A DNA stretch of 64,000 nucleotides from assembly GCA_026929865.2 (NCBI GenBank), contig CM049405.1, positions 24,348,501-24,412,500 of the forward strand. Reading direction: 5' to 3'. The notes beneath the pieces are model-generated. The model worked only from the letters and a program-made list of their open reading frames with translations, made no database searches and was not told the DNA's origin. Position 1 is the first letter of the stretch. Every line of letters starts with the position of its first letter. This stretch comes from Hyperoplus lanceolatus. Its lineage: Eukaryota > Chordata > Actinopteri > Uranoscopiformes > Ammodytidae. The position numbers and the translations under genes are program-made. Below, in pieces: positions 40,453 through 53,879 of the stretch.

Positions 40453-40734
40453 ACTGCACATTTCAGGGTGGCCTTTTATTGTGGACAGTCTGAGGCACAC
40501 CTGTGCACTAATCATGATGTCGGATCAGCGTCTTGATGTGGCACACCTGTGAGGTGGGATGGATTATCTCAGCAAAGCAGAAGTGCTCACTAGCACACAT
40601 TTAGACATATTTGTGAACAATGTTTGAGAGAAATGGTAATATTGTGTATCTGGAATGAATTTTAGATCTTTAAGTCCATCTCATGAAAAATGGGAGCAAA
40701 AACAAAAGTGTTGCATTTATATTTGTGTTGAGTG
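40453..40734. repeat. Right terminal inverted repeat of the Tc1/mariner element
   Basis: Inverse partner of 39108-39389. The transposase start codon lies 16 bases inside its inner end, so the repeat also serves as the leader. Confidence 0.9.
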
Positions 40735-40736
40735 TA

Positions 40737-41751
40737 TGTTGAATCTGTCCAGCAGGACATCTGCTCAGTGTTATCTGTATTCAGGGAAATAAAAAAAAGG
40801 TTGGGAAAAATGGAAGAGATTAAATTCTGCTAAACTATAGGGGGAAAAAAGATGGATAACCACCAAGTGGGAATTAACAGTGGCCAGTGAAATAAATCGG
40901 GTAGAGGGAGTGTTGCGGGCTGGTTTTAGGAAATAGTCAGAGGCAGAAAAAGGAGTAATCTGATTGCAATGGGACATTACTCTTTGTGCCTGTGTCCTGG
41001 AGGGAGAGCAGAAAAGTGTCCGTGTCCTCTCTTTAAGGCCTCTTCCCATTAGGGGCCTTGCATCGTTTGGGAGATTAATAGAAGCACAAGCGTGAACACT
41101 GCCACATTTGTCAGCTGCCTCGTCCGATAATATGGGGCTGCAGGCGTTGCCTTCATCCCAACCGCCACTTTAAAAAAGACCTTTCAAAGGTCACAGTGGC
41201 TGGAAGATGCTGGTGGAATTAAAAAGTGGCACAACATACCATCAAAAAAAAGCATTAAAGAATAAAAAAAGCTTTTGCTTGTGTGTCAGCAATCAAAAAG
41301 ATTCAGTAATGAAACATCATTACCAGGATAATCTATTTGTTCAAGAGATACATCAATGCACTGTGTAGCCAAACCCCTTCTGTCTCATCTGTGGCTCTGT
41401 CTGAATTCATTAAGAAATGTGCAGTGTGTTTGATGTCATTGTGGTTCAGCAGCATTTGTTGCATCACAACATTCTTTAGAGAGAGAGAGATAGAGATTCT
41501 ACAGATGTCAAAGGAAAGAGCGACACAAGACAGGTTTCCATCTGAATGTAAAGCAAATCATTTAAAACTTTGCAAAATAGTGTAACAATGTGGAAACCAC
41601 ACACACATGGAGAGAGGTCTGCAGGAATTGGTTTCAATTGGCCATGTTGTTACTGTTTTGTCAGTGAAGTTAATTTTCTACATGTTTACTGCTATCTGTA
41701 CACAAAGACGTTATACAGATAATACGATTCACGCAGCGGCAGCAAGGGTGC
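40737..41751. other. No recognisable gene
   Basis: AT-rich DNA after the Tc1 element. The part 41030-41200 is GC-balanced and repeat-free. Nothing assignable. Confidence 0.45.
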
Positions 41752-42086
41752 ATTAAATCTATAGTGCATAACCCCTGTGGCCCCCATGAGGAATTCTGAG
41801 TAATAACATCAACACTGTCGCACGCACATCTACATGAGGTAAGCCTTCAGTGATCGCCCATGGATTGTATACCTTCTGCTGTTCGTCCCGGTCTTAACTT
41901 AGTAGTATAATCAACAACTGAAACATTTCTTATGAATCCAGTTAGTAAACGCTAACATACTAAGAAATACAGAGAATTTTGTGGAGCTGATAGGCCGTGA
42001 TGAGTTTTGTGTCAAACATTTGGCAATGGCTTGAATGTACCCGAACATTCATTTATATGAAAAAGTTAAGCACTATAGCTTTAAAT
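41752..42086 (+). mobile_element. TTAA-ended miniature element (family C)
   Basis: ttaaatctatagtgcataac (41753) and the inverse of gttaagcactatagctttaaa (42065-42085) form imperfect terminal repeats. The interior matches the element at 63632 over most of its length, for example caacaactgaaacatttctt, aaatacagagaa-ttgtg-ggagct and tttggcaatggcttgaat. No coding frame of note. Confidence 0.78.
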
Positions 42087-43480
42087 CCTTGTTTGCACAG
42101 GTCAGGAACCACCTCAAAAAAATTGCTTTGAATTGTTGCTTTTATATCACTCTCTTCTGATGCATACTTCAACATCTGCATATAAGTAAGGTGATAGAAA
42201 AAAAAACAAGCTATACAGAGAGCAGATGAAAGTCTGAGAAACCTCTCTGGCATTGCACAACAACTCCTGTCAGCATTTATGTGTTTGACTGTTGCGCTGT
42301 TGATTCTTGGGTACACAATAAATGATGGTGATGGCTTGCTGTGTTGGCTCCACCTCAGAAGGGGCAGCCATGTTTGTCCAGCCACGCTTACAAACTTGAC
42401 TGTCTGGCCGGCAGCCCCGTGGCCTTGTAGCTCTCCAGAAAGTGTCAGTGCCAATTTTGCTCCATCCATCCTTCCTCTATATACACCACAATTCTGGAAA
42501 CCAAGACATTTATTTGCTGCGATATTTAGGGACAGCAGAAGTGGGGTTGTACCGGGTCACACTCTGGATGTTGTTTACCTCCCCCTCCCTTGTCGTGAAG
42601 ACCCAGCGAAACCATCCTTCGCGACTGTTTTTCGTCTGCCTAAAGCCCCGGAAAAAAACAACAAGGCAGGAAGGCAGAAATGTCCTATTAACTGAGGAAA
42701 TTGGTACAAGCTGTGAAGCCACACAATCCAATCACTTTTCATATTTTTACTGACCGACCGGCCCTGACACATGCTAGAGGACTCAGGGGGTGTTTTGTTT
42801 TTTAGGTAAACACCAATACCCATCCCCTAAAACAGGTTTCCAGCCAATTTAGTCCATTTCCATCAACAGGTTTGCCAAAGACACACTGCTGTCAAGTGTA
42901 AGCAAGGTGATAGAAAAAATAAGAGGTTTGTCCATTTTGAGCATCTAGATGAGGGTGTATTGGAGGTTTATTGTTTAAGCAGTTATATTTAAAGCAGAAC
43001 AATGGATTATTCATGTTCTTTGTGAAGAGGGTTTGACTATAATTGCAGGTGAGGTTTGACTTTCTGCTGGTGACATTCTTGTCTTTTCAGCCATGGTGAG
43101 TAGTTGAACACCTGCAGCTAAATCAATGTGGAAATTATATTGTGATGACTTATGATGGCATTTTTTTTATATATTTTTTTTAAATTTACAGCATCACTCG
43201 TTGTCTGATTTAGGTAATATTCGCTGTGATGCATTTACACGTCATTTGCTGTTATGGCGTAATGTTTCATATGACTAGCACATTCCAGTGCATGGCAAGT
43301 TGAGCAACCACTGCCATTTTTGGTTTGACCCTTAATAATAAAGTGGCCCCACTTCAGTTGGGGTTTCGACCCTAATAAAACAGATAATCATTGTTGGAAA
43401 TATAATGCTGTGCTACCATTATTTAAAAGCTTCTTTTTAAAGAAATAAATTCTGACAAATGATGTAAAATGATGTGACTT
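42087..43480. other. No recognisable gene
   Basis: Contains opposing open frames (42279-42695 plus and 42053-42469 minus) with no domain I recognise and no splice-site or codon-pattern support. Confidence 0.45.
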
Positions 43481-43630
43481 ATTTTGCCTCAGATCCTCAG
43501 CCAGGAGGTTCCAGAGCTGAGGGGCCCGAACTGCAAAGGGCCGTCAGTTTTGCTTAGTTCTGAGCTGGTACTTTGAAAAGAGCAAACAGAACCCAGCACA
43601 TTGACTCATGGCTCAGGCCTTTCTTAACTT
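43481..43630 (+). repeat. Probable teleost interspersed repeat fragment
   Basis: cctcagatcctcagccagg, ggttccagagctgaggggcc and aactgcaaagggccgtcag follow an order I recall from a dispersed fish repeat (caggtagg..ttc.tagctgaggggc..aactgcaaa..). No ends visible. Confidence 0.4.
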
Positions 43631-43727
43631 TGGACAGAGCTCAGCTATAGCTGTTTTCCCTATGCCTTCACTCTCCAATAATGCTAAGCTAAGCTAAACA
43701 CAGAAAGAAAGTAAGACATTCTACATT

Positions 43728-43735
<8 letters not shown>

Positions 43736-43805
<70 letters not shown>
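43736..43805. repeat. (TA)n microsatellite
   Basis: About 34 TA units. The Tyr-Ile frame over it is an artefact. Confidence 0.95.
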
Positions 43806-43807
<2 letters not shown>

Positions 43808-44165
43808 TATTCCTTCCTCTCAACATTGTAAAAGTGTTGAATGAAACAATATAAAAGCATCCATCTGTCACATGACATGGCTGTTATCAAAGGATGCAGA
43901 CAAAGTATTATGTATGTGTACTTCCATAAATCATACCCAGAAAACCTGCCTCACTCATGATTAATGCAAAAAACAGCTATCTTGGCTTCCTGTCCCTCGG
44001 CGCTACATAAACCTCATTTACGCAGTTAAAAATAATAAAGCGCCTCAGAGGGGACATGCTTTTTTGCCAATTAAACCAAACACAATGAAACCTCCACCGA
44101 GCAGCACCAATAAAGCCTTTAATCCTAATCACTGGAGGGGAACGTCAGTGTAACGGGTGACACCA

Positions 44166-44170
<5 letters not shown>
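43806..44170. other. No recognisable gene
   Basis: Spacer between two simple repeats. The part 43980-44160 is GC-balanced and repeat-free. Confidence 0.45.
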
Positions 44171-44226
<56 letters not shown>

Positions 44227-44510
44227 TGCGTGCGTGCGTGTGTGTATTACTCATGTTGTGAGGACATGTTTCTGTTTAATTAGTGATATTCTGGGGATGT
44301 GCCTTCCCTTTGGTGACAAAATGGAAGTCCCCATAACGTAAATAATTACTTTTTGGGGTGAAGACTTGCGTTAAGGTTAGGGTTAGGGTAAAGGTGAGGC
44401 AAGTAATGGTTATGGTTAGGGCAAGTCTCCAGAGAATGAATCTAATGTCCTCGGAAGTGATGAAAACATGATTGTGTGTGTTGTGTGTGTGTGTGTGTGT
44501 GTGTGTGTTT
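44171..44510 (+). repeat. GT-flanked dispersed repeat with a ggttaggg segment
   Basis: A (GT)n array (44171-44225, ending in gtgcgtgcgtgc) is followed by gtgaggacatgttt, ggaagtccccataac, a degenerate ggttagggttaggg segment (44374-44425) and a second (GT)n array (44475-44508). I recognise the order as a widespread fish repeat of the gaggaca...gtcctc type. Confidence 0.65.
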
Positions 44511-47282
44511 TATCCTGTTCTTCAGTTTCATGTTGAGTCAGACTCTTAGAAAACGTCAAGATGCGTGTCTGATACCACTGTCTAAAGCCCAATTGAAAGA
44601 AATGAGATCAAAACCGACCCTGTCCGGCGCGACTGTCTGCAGGATGCAGCTTGTTTAATCTGGGCCTCCGTGTGGTGGCTGATCCACATCCGTCTGCATT
44701 CATCAGGATTCAAAGTCCAGAGCAGCCGCTGCCAGCATTGTCCACCACTCACTTCTCTATAACAACCACAATATTTTGTTTTCCATTTACCACGAGCAAA
44801 CAACGCTTTGCCATGTAACTTTTTCTCATTAAAATCATTTACAGATGCTGGTTAACTCTGCCTCTGGGTAGACACAGTGTCAAGGTGGATAGCTCATCAA
44901 GATGACTGACAGCTATTGGGACGGCAACTTGGACAAATGAGAGGCAGGATAGTGTGAAAGGAGGTGAGTGCACTGAATGATGAATCTTTGGTACATCAAT
45001 AACAAAAGTATACCTATTACCTTGATAATATCCATAAAACAATACTTTTTTCCATTTAATTTTTTGTAATCATTGTTATAAGCTACTCTCAGGAACAAGC
45101 AACATTACCAACACATTACATTTGACATCTAAAGCCTACCAGGAAATATGCTTTAAATGTGTTAACTATCAGACATGCCTTTTTGATTAGATGTTTTACA
45201 TTAACAGTTGCTGACTGTATATCAGTATATACAAGTTAATCAAGTGAATGCTCTGACCTTTACATGGCATTAATATAAGTTCTCAACTCAAAGCTCCTTA
45301 TGCAATCTCCGTCGAGATTTATGCTGTGGTTAATTAACTAACCGACTGCATTCTCAAACAGCGGGAGGAGATGACTGAGACAAGAGTGGGGTCATAGTGC
45401 AATGTTGTCACACCGTAAAAGGAGCACTACATGTGTATCTCCCCCTTGAAAATTACACTCTTTCAATTATGTCCTATTCTTATTGCCCTTGGTTGTGTGT
45501 GTGTGTGTGGGGTGTACATTCATGTGTGTGTATGCAAGCACGTCTTTGGATCTATCTGGGTGCTTTAATTAAAAACCCATGAGAGCAAAGCCATAGCCAT
45601 TAATCAGGGGTTGGTTCCTTCCCGTGTAGAGGTGAAAGGAGCGATGCACTACTGCCTGACTAAAGCCTCCTCCTCCTACATCAGCTTTTGCCAGGCACAA
45701 TCTTCATTTGACTTGTTTGACAGTGGTTATTGAGGATTGCATGGCACACATTCCACATTACTCCAACAGGGAATGTGCTCTTGCTCTTGGTGCTGTAGGC
45801 AGAAATGTCATTATAGATTGCATGTCTTTCATATATTTTTTTTCTCCTCACTGTAATTATTACACATGACGCCATGCAGCAGTTTTAGGTTTTTGCGAGA
45901 GTTTGCCTGAGTTTTGACACAGAAGATAAGAAAAATAAAATAATTAAATTGGGGTGATGACACATCTTTGCAATACATAGCACTGCTTCCCTCTGACCTG
46001 CGACACAACCGAACACATATTTGCAATAGTACTTTTTTAGTGATATATTTTACTTAACATATTTGTCCCTCAAGCTACACAGATGAATCTTGGAGTTTGG
46101 GCAGTTCTGAACTAGAGCTCCATGGGAAACGTTGTTTTTTTTTACTTCAATATAGCTGTTCTTTAGTTCTTTTATGTTATTAATGGTTAAAGTTCTCGAA
46201 ATGGTAAATGACCATAAGGGGACATTATTTGTTTATAGACGGGTACTTGCAGCCTATTGTACACAACAGACTACCACTTATACGTTGTGTTCCTCAGTAT
46301 AGCCTTGGTCAATATAATCAGAAAAGAGCACAGAATGCTCCATATTGAACAAAATAGACCACAAAATAGCTATACTGACAAAGAAGTGAGTGCAACATTC
46401 ATTCAGTTATTGCAAGGCTATCATTTAAATATAACCAGCAGCGGAATGAAGCTTAGCAATCCAAACAACTGTACAAGATGTAGAAGCAATAGACAGCAAC
46501 CTTAGTCTACAAAAAAACACACTTTGAATAGGTGCTCTTTAGCTATGTTGCTACACAATACACAGTATGTGATGACATTTTTGCAATATTTCAGTGACTG
46601 ACTATACTGTGTAAGCCTGTTCAGAGCCTGTGTGGGAAGCATGTGAGGCCCTGTGCAAGTGTGGGAGGCGCTTATCGCTAACATGCACATGAACCAAACA
46701 GAGCACAATCAATCAAGCCACCAATTTACAAGTGAAAGTGTGCAGCACAGTTTCCAAGGAATGCATACCGTGCATTGCATTCAAGTGCATTCACATTAAA
46801 AGAGGTACATATACTGTACATATATGTGTATTTTCCAACAAGTTAACAAGGTGTGCACTGTGCATATGCTAAAATAGCAAAATGCATACATTAAACATCA
46901 TAACGCAAACCTACTATGTATTCATGTCCTGAGATTTGGACATGCTCAGAACGTTCACTTAGTCTGTCTGCTGATAAATATGTCCATTTTCTCCAGATCA
47001 AAAAGTAATCCAAACATATTGACAAATCCTGCTTTTTAGTGAAGCAAGTGTAGAGCGCAATGAGTCTAATCTTGCTGTCAAGATCTTCTACAATCTTGCT
47101 TTAATCAAACTGATTTTTTTCTTTATCATGAGTGGATAATATGACAAATGTATTCAGCCTCTCACTGAATAGTCAAAACATTGCTGAGAGCTGCACTTGA
47201 GCCAAGGTGAGGCTGTCCTTATCATATACGTCTTCTTAAACCTTCTATGAGGAACTATTAAATGTTTATGAAACAGTCTCAG
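44511..47282. other. No recognisable gene
   Basis: About 2.8 kb of AT-rich non-coding DNA with a short (GT)n near 45495-45508. Nothing else seen. Confidence 0.45.
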
Positions 47283-47393
47283 TTTTCCCTCTGACGATCA
47301 TAAATGACCTGTAACAGCAAACAAGACCATCACTACCGCTTGTGTACAAAGGGGGCGCTAGAATCAAGAACAACTGAAAAGCCCCTTGTAGCC
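47283..47393 (+). repeat. Fragment of the family B miniature element
   Basis: gatcataaatgacctgtaac, agcaaacaagaccatca and caaagggggcgctagaatc correspond to the interior of the 27357 element in the same order. The TTAA ends are degraded or absent. Confidence 0.65.
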
Positions 47394-49202
47394 ACTGGTT
47401 ATTTTGTAATTATATTATAATCAAAACGTTGATATTTATGCATGCAAATAAATGACACAATTAAAACAGGAAGAACAGTATTTACACTAATATTCAGAAT
47501 TGATTAAATACATTTGTGATCACTTGCTGATCAATGTGACTTGCATCAGTACATCTCACATGCTGCTTGTAGACTGACCAATCCATGGTTTGCTGTTAGT
47601 GAGTTAGGACCTGCAGAGAAATGTTTAAATAACGTTTACTCGTTTACATTACAGGGACTGTCTAAATGTCAGCCCAGTAAATGTTTAAGTCAGCTGAAAA
47701 TTGTCTCTAATTGTCTTGGTGTAATGACCTCCATACCTTTTTGAAAAATGTGCATCAAATATGAGCACCATCACAACCAGTTAAGGGAGACGGGCGGTGG
47801 GAAATCAAGCCTATTAGAAAGCCCACTCTCCTTTGAATGTGTGCCCCTTCATGAGTGTCGGTATCAAGCTAGCGTGTGACACTATGGTGGCCTCTACATA
47901 CTGCACTACTATCCCCTTTGATCTGCCAAGGCGAAACAGTAATTACTACTAATCCCAGTCAGAGGACAAGGCAATTTGTGTCATGTCTCTGGAGGGGACC
48001 CCCATAGGCCCATTATCTGTTGGTTCATTAAGTGACAGGACACTTCACTCAGCGCTGACGCTGACGCTGAGCTAGGCATAAAACGTCCGATGGCTGAGCC
48101 AAACCAGCTGTGACATGCAGTTCATATACTGTATGTAGCCAATAAAAAAAAAAGTCCCAATCTTTAGCTTTTTTCTCAATCCCCCTAGATAGACAGCGTG
48201 TGGGAAAAAAACTCTGCCGCTAAGCTATATACAGCACAGGGATAGATTTGATGCTAGTTGTCTTCAAAAGAGAGGGAGTTTGATCTTATATAATATAGCA
48301 TGCAATTATGGCATTTCAGTAGCATGAATGGTAGCACAGATTCAGGGCAAATTCATGTGAAGGGATTTTCTACAAGAGCCATACCCCAGCCCGGCTGCTT
48401 TATTTCGCTGCAGAACGGCAAAGCGCACTGCCAACTTGAACATTTTCTTGTAAGCCGTGAGAGCAGAGTCGGAGCGAGCTTATAGGGGCTGCTCAACTGG
48501 CATTAAGCGTTTCCCGCTGTTGATGTAATGGAAGTAAAGATTTTACTCAACCGATGCAAGGGGTGTCAAGGTGCCAAACGTGGGTGAACAACCAATTCAA
48601 CCTTTATTCTTTTTTTTTTCAAAGAAAAAGTAAGAAAAGATGAATTTGCTTTAGTTTTCCCCTTGCTACAGCACACGGGAGCACTCATCAATAGACATGC
48701 TGATGTGAGGGATGGGCGGGGATTGACCTTTTGTTGTGGAATTATCGATTGTTGTCCTTTCAGGTTATCCTTTTTCGTGTAACTGCATGCTGAAAGGATA
48801 CATGAAAAACAGCTGAATAGAGGCAAATGGCTGCATGGCTATTTGTATGAAGAAAAAGGAGATTAATTACTGTATACAATGCTAGTAGAGTGTGTGTGGC
48901 ATCCTGCCTTAAAAAGCTTGTGCTAGTAATTTTGCCAACAATATTCTCTGAGCATGAGATTATTGCACCTTTTTTTTGTCTGCTAACTTTTCAGTAAAAT
49001 TACATTGGACTGCAATTCCCAGAAGTAGCTGCTGTTACTCGAGATCCTTTCCAGAATATGCTGTCAGCATGTCTTTGGTAGAAAAGCACTTCCCATGAAA
49101 TTAGGTCACTCCGAGGTAGACGTCCAGGGTAACAGTGCCTTTATTTCTGGAACGATATGTTGATGTTTATCATTTCTAAGACACTTTCCAGTGCTGTGAA
49201 CG

Positions 49203-49206
<4 letters not shown>
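47394..49206. other. No recognisable gene
   Basis: Non-coding. A small (GCTGAC)3 run lies at 48054-48071. The stretch 48240-48560 is balanced in composition but holds no gene. Confidence 0.45.
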
Positions 49207-49268
<62 letters not shown>

Positions 49269-49275
49269 CACACAA

Positions 49276-49335
<60 letters not shown>
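49207..49335. repeat. (CA)n microsatellite, two blocks
   Basis: CA blocks at 49207-49266 and 49279-49335 are separated by acacacaaatac. Thr-His and Cys-Val frames over it are artefacts. Confidence 0.95.
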
Positions 49336-49339
<4 letters not shown>

Positions 49340-49545
49340 CTAACTGAAGAATTGCAACCCTAGATTAGTACCATGGGTTTCACAATGGATTTACTTTAGT
49401 TGTCAATGTTGTTTGCAGTGCAATGTATTGTCTGCCATGGGATGGATAACAACATGGGCTAAATGTTTTGCCAAAATAACAGGTTTATAAAAGATTGCGG
49501 GTTTTGTACATACAGTATAACATACAAGTCAAAATGTCCCTTCTT

Positions 49546-49576
49546 GGGGCGCCCTTAGCTCAGTTGGTAGGGCGTC
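49546..49576 (+). repeat. 5' fragment of a tRNA-SINE head
   Basis: ggggcgcccttagctcagtt followed by ggtagggcgtct matches the start of the SINE family at 15145/16844, including box A. It stops after about 30 bases; box B, body and tail are absent. Confidence 0.65.
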
Positions 49577-51118
49577 TTCAGTATATCTTCAGTATTACCA
49601 GTGCTCGATACTCCTCTTAGTTATTTAATGGAACTATATACAATAGGGAATACACAAGTACTGTATAGCTGCATAATACAGTCAAAGAAAGTAGACATTA
49701 GTTTGAGGTATATCCTTTATATATACCATCTATTATTATCTAGACAATTTCTAATTTAATGCGAATTCAAACTTCTCTCGCCCTTCAGACAACTTTTAAT
49801 TGAAATATCCATACATAAAGACAGGCCTCGCTGAATAAAAAGTTTACTTGTTGAAGCCCAATAGCTTTCTTTGTTTTTATCTGTTACCATTAGAGTGAGA
49901 TAATAAATGTATATTTGACTAAATATAAGTATATACAATAAATATATACAGTATTTCTGAGAGCAAGACAGTGTGCAGGAACCTTTCTTTAGGATTCACT
50001 TAACTCTCTCCTACGTGCCTGCCTTAAGTTACAGATGCACAAAGTACCCTTTTGTTTTGCATTGGAAACATGACTTTTTTGAACGATTTATTGGATAAAG
50101 TTTCCAGCGGGGTGAACACAAACTAAACAAATGGAAAGCGGCTCCATCCGCACCTCCGATGAGTTGCAGCAAAAGCAGCCTACACGGTTGAACATTCGAT
50201 AGCCGTGGTTCTTTGGGTCACATCCTGGATCTCCGTCCCCCAGTGTCGGATCACTATCCTGGACTCAGCAGTGTTATAGCAGCAGAGGGACATCTGATGT
50301 AAACATTAACTTTCTCTTGATCCACAGACAGAGGCTTCACCCGCTCCACTTTTACACTCTACTGGTCCACTTCCACAATGTTTCCAAGCACAGCAGGGGG
50401 GAGAGAAGTAATGAATAAATAAATGGCAAGTTCAAATACTGCATTACTAATGGTTCAACATAAACACTTGAAACATTATGGGTATGACTATCATCAGCTA
50501 GCTTAACTGCCCAAGATCATTTGCATTTTTGTTTTACTATGTCATTCTACTATACTAGAAAGAAGACCTGTTATGGACGCACAATAGACAAACATCTGAA
50601 AATTGATCAGTGCTTGTAAAAACAATGTTTTTGCCTGCAAATATGGATGAATACGATAAGAGTTCAATTGCAATTTCCTTTCATTTAACTCCAATTTATT
50701 TTTTCATTTAATCATTTTGCATATACTAACAATATTACTCTCAAATGTCACAGGATTGAAGTCATTCTCTATTGTATTGGGAGTGTAGGTCATCTAGGAT
50801 ACTGTACATGTCTGTAATATTACTGGACTATATTGGTAAGTAAGAATATACCACTCAGACTAAACATTCACATCTAATTTGAGGAAATATATTCCTCGTA
50901 AGAAAAGCGGTTTTTCACGCAGCCCTGTCATGTGAATGGGAGGCCCCATATTCCACTTCTCATGTTTTACTGTCCTAAGCTGCTTGTTATTTCCAAGGTT
51001 TAGATGTGGACGTTTATTTTTACAGCGTTCATCCCTTCCCTCTGACTCATGTTTCTACACCGACAGTCATTATGGAGGAGGAGCCTTCCTGTACGGATCT
51101 GTGTGGCTGCTGTATGGA
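49577..51118. other. No recognisable gene
   Basis: AT-rich DNA with chance frames only. Confidence 0.45.
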
Positions 51119-51159
51119 TATGTGTGTGTGTGTGCGTGTGTGCGTGTGTGTGTGTGTGT
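51119..51159. repeat. (GT)n microsatellite, imperfect
   Basis: About 20 GT units interrupted by GC. Confidence 0.85.
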
Positions 51160-52645
51160 AGTAGGTAGGGGAATTCACTTTAAAGTGATAGGTCAAGTTC
51201 CTCATTGAAATAAAGTGTTTATAAGATTAATAAGGTAAACCCGACAAAGCTTGAATATTCTGCTTGGACTCATTTCATTTGATACACGCAGGAGCTTCAC
51301 TGGAGTGACCATTTTTCACTTAGAGATTTATTTAATAAAGCAATTATAAGACATGTCCAAAACGTCATTAAACCGACAGATGAGTGTAATCAATACCTAA
51401 AGTATAGCGATGCCTGAGGGCTCTAATAGCCTCGGGGCTGTAATACATCCAAGTATTGAAACACAACACATGAGCTTCTAGTTAATGTTCAAGCCATTTA
51501 TTATTGTAATAGATACTGTCACTCAGACAATGAGGGCTCAGGTTCACCTTCATGCTTACAAGACACAGTAGAACATTAGGAAAGTTCACAGTATGTGAGG
51601 AATGTGATTTGTATTCCAATGTTATCACATTGTTAAGGCAAGATACTAAGTTATTAGTGATTTCTAACTTATATACATCATCATGAAACTTTGCCAGTTG
51701 ATTACTTGCATTAAAACAAACATTTCCATTTGTATTACACTTTTGCTTCGGAAGTGTTCAAATAAATAAGTTCTAGATGTTGGATAAAGCCAGAGTTCAA
51801 ATCTTAAATTGAATTTTTACAACAAATTAGAGTGCAGGAACAAAATGTATCATATGAATTATCAATATATAATATTACCAACGTATCAACAGATCCATCT
51901 GTTAACCTTCAGAATAGTGCTTGGAATGATTATGGAAAATGTAGTTGATGTAAGTGTTTTAGAAGTTGAGATTTTCGGATGAGAGTATTCAAAACACTAA
52001 TGCTGAGATAATGGCCGTTGTAGGCTATATGAGAAATATACAGACGCAAACAGACAACGTTTAATGAAACAAACACATAAATGTATATTTTGAAATTTTT
52101 ATTTAGATAAGTATCAAAGAAAACATGTTATGGAAGCAAAATTGCAGAAAATCTCAAAATTACCCAATGCTTTTTAAAAAAATGGCCAATGGTTTTTGCC
52201 CTGCAGTGTCTCGCCTTGAGAGATCAGGCATTTCTAAAGCTTAAATGTAATACAAGCCAATTAAGTACATTGTTACTAGAAAACTTCAGAGGACTAATGT
52301 ATTACTATATTTATGAAACATCTGGTACACCCCGATTCTGGTTTCTGACATTCTTTTAAAAACACATGGCAAGCTTGAAGTTGTTTTCTTGCTTCATCTG
52401 CAGGCTCTAACCTCTCAAACTCTTGGAACTGATTTTTTATTCCCATTACAATACAGCACTCCACAGCATGATCACTTAAATTTGAGCATTGGGGAAGGAA
52501 AGTTGATGATTTTGGACCTCTGCTTCAATGCCTGGCTGTAAATTATACAGCTGGGACATGAGCGAGGGGGGAACCCGGAGGAAGGGAGTGTGAATATCTC
52601 TACCGGGGCCAGAAACCCAGAAAAAGATGCCACTTGTCGGCCCAA

Positions 52646-52647
<2 letters not shown>
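51160..52647. other. No recognisable gene
   Basis: AT-rich DNA; nothing recognised. Confidence 0.5.

Positions 52648-52724
<77 letters not shown>
52648..52724. repeat. (CT)n microsatellite
   Basis: About 38 CT units. The serine-leucine frame over it is an artefact. Confidence 0.95.
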
Positions 52725-52727
<3 letters not shown>

Positions 52728-53879
52728 AAATATTTTCGGTTTTGAAAATAGCCCGTTTCAGATGTCCCTGAAAGAAAAAAACAACTTCCAAATATGTTCT
52801 GCCTGCCGCAAAAAAAAGCAATTCCTGGCTGTCGCCACCAGTCAGTGCACTGTGCTGAAAGGGGGAAAAATAAATCATGATTTTATGTCCTGTTTGTGCA
52901 TTCATTGACTGTATATAATTATAGTCTAAAGAGCATAAACAAGAAGGGCCGGAGATGATCTGAAGAGGCAGCTATATTTTTTTTCAAACTTCTTACTAAT
53001 CCAATAATGGAGATCCCCATCTTAACATTTGGACGAGCCATGGCAACAAGCTCTGACCCTTTGGAATCTGTACCCAAGAACATATTAGCCATTACTCTTT
53101 TCCTTGGCCATTTCCTGCCCTGCCCCCCTGGCCATTGCTCCCCCCCTCTCCCTCCCTCTACAAATCCAGTGGGAGGAAAATAGATTCCAGTTTGGAGTGG
53201 GTTCTGGCCAAAACCACCTTGCCACTCAAAGTCGAGGCCGCTTGTGTCATTTTTCCACTGGGTTTCCGTGGTATATTTTGACAGGCCATTCCAGCTAAGC
53301 TTCAATAAATAGGAGGAAGGCCTTCTTTTTTTCTCCTTCCCTCTTCCCTTTCTTTCGTTACCATTTCGAATTAGTAACACTATAGCGGGACCCATGCTGA
53401 TTTATGTAGCTGGCTAAATTCTTGTTTAAAAAGATTTTGGTCAAGCCACCTCCAATCCTTTGATCGTTTTCTCCCTCTTGACTAACTGCGTTGTGCTTGT
53501 ATTATTCTTGCACTTTACCTCTTGGTACATTTTGGTCAGCGTGCCGAATGATGAGCAAACAAGTAGTGATGGATGGCCATTGTTCTCCCTCATCTGCAAG
53601 CCTAAAAACACTTTGTTTTAAGTGCTGATAGTCTTAAGGACTTGTAGAAAAGGGACCCTAACTATCACTATGTTTCAAGGGTAAACAATCCCTCCCCCTT
53701 ATAGGCACACTGGCACAAACTAAACACCTTAACACATTTCTGCTTGATAAAACCCTGTTCAATTTCCTCTGCTTTTGTACCCCTTTAGATAGGCTTGACA
53801 TGCCAGCTTTTTTCTCCCCTCGCCGCCATATGCTCTTGGGTCGTGAATTACAAAGAGGAGCTGAGAAAGCAGTCGATTC
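52725..53879. other. No recognisable gene
   Basis: Includes a 158-aa minus-strand frame (52919-53395) rich in K, R, G and S with no domain I recognise. Probably chance in a GC-balanced region. Confidence 0.4.

Larger units (their letters stand above)
39108..40734 (-). mobile_element. Tc1/mariner transposon, complete, with long terminal inverted repeats
   Basis: The 1627-bp element starts cactcaacaaaaatataa at 39108 and ends in the inverse at 40734. TA dinucleotides lie directly outside both ends (39106-39107 and 40735-40736), the Tc1/mariner target duplication. The inverted repeats are about 282 bp long (39108-39389 and 40453-40734). Counting by eye I find about nine or ten differences between the arms, so it is fairly young but not brand new. 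The only gene inside is an uninterrupted transposase on the minus strand. Confidence 0.95.

Noticed and set aside
42279..42753. Possible exon (138- and 103-aa plus-strand frames)
   Set aside because: Overlapping frames in different phases, no motif, no conservation evidence available.
44371..44425. Telomere-like ggttagggttaggg string
   Set aside because: Only about two perfect units, degenerate around them, and embedded in a GT-flanked repeat common in fish. Not an interstitial telomere array.
52919..53395. 158-aa minus-strand open frame
   Set aside because: No recognisable domain, low-complexity basic composition, no evident splice context. Consistent with chance in a GC-balanced region.
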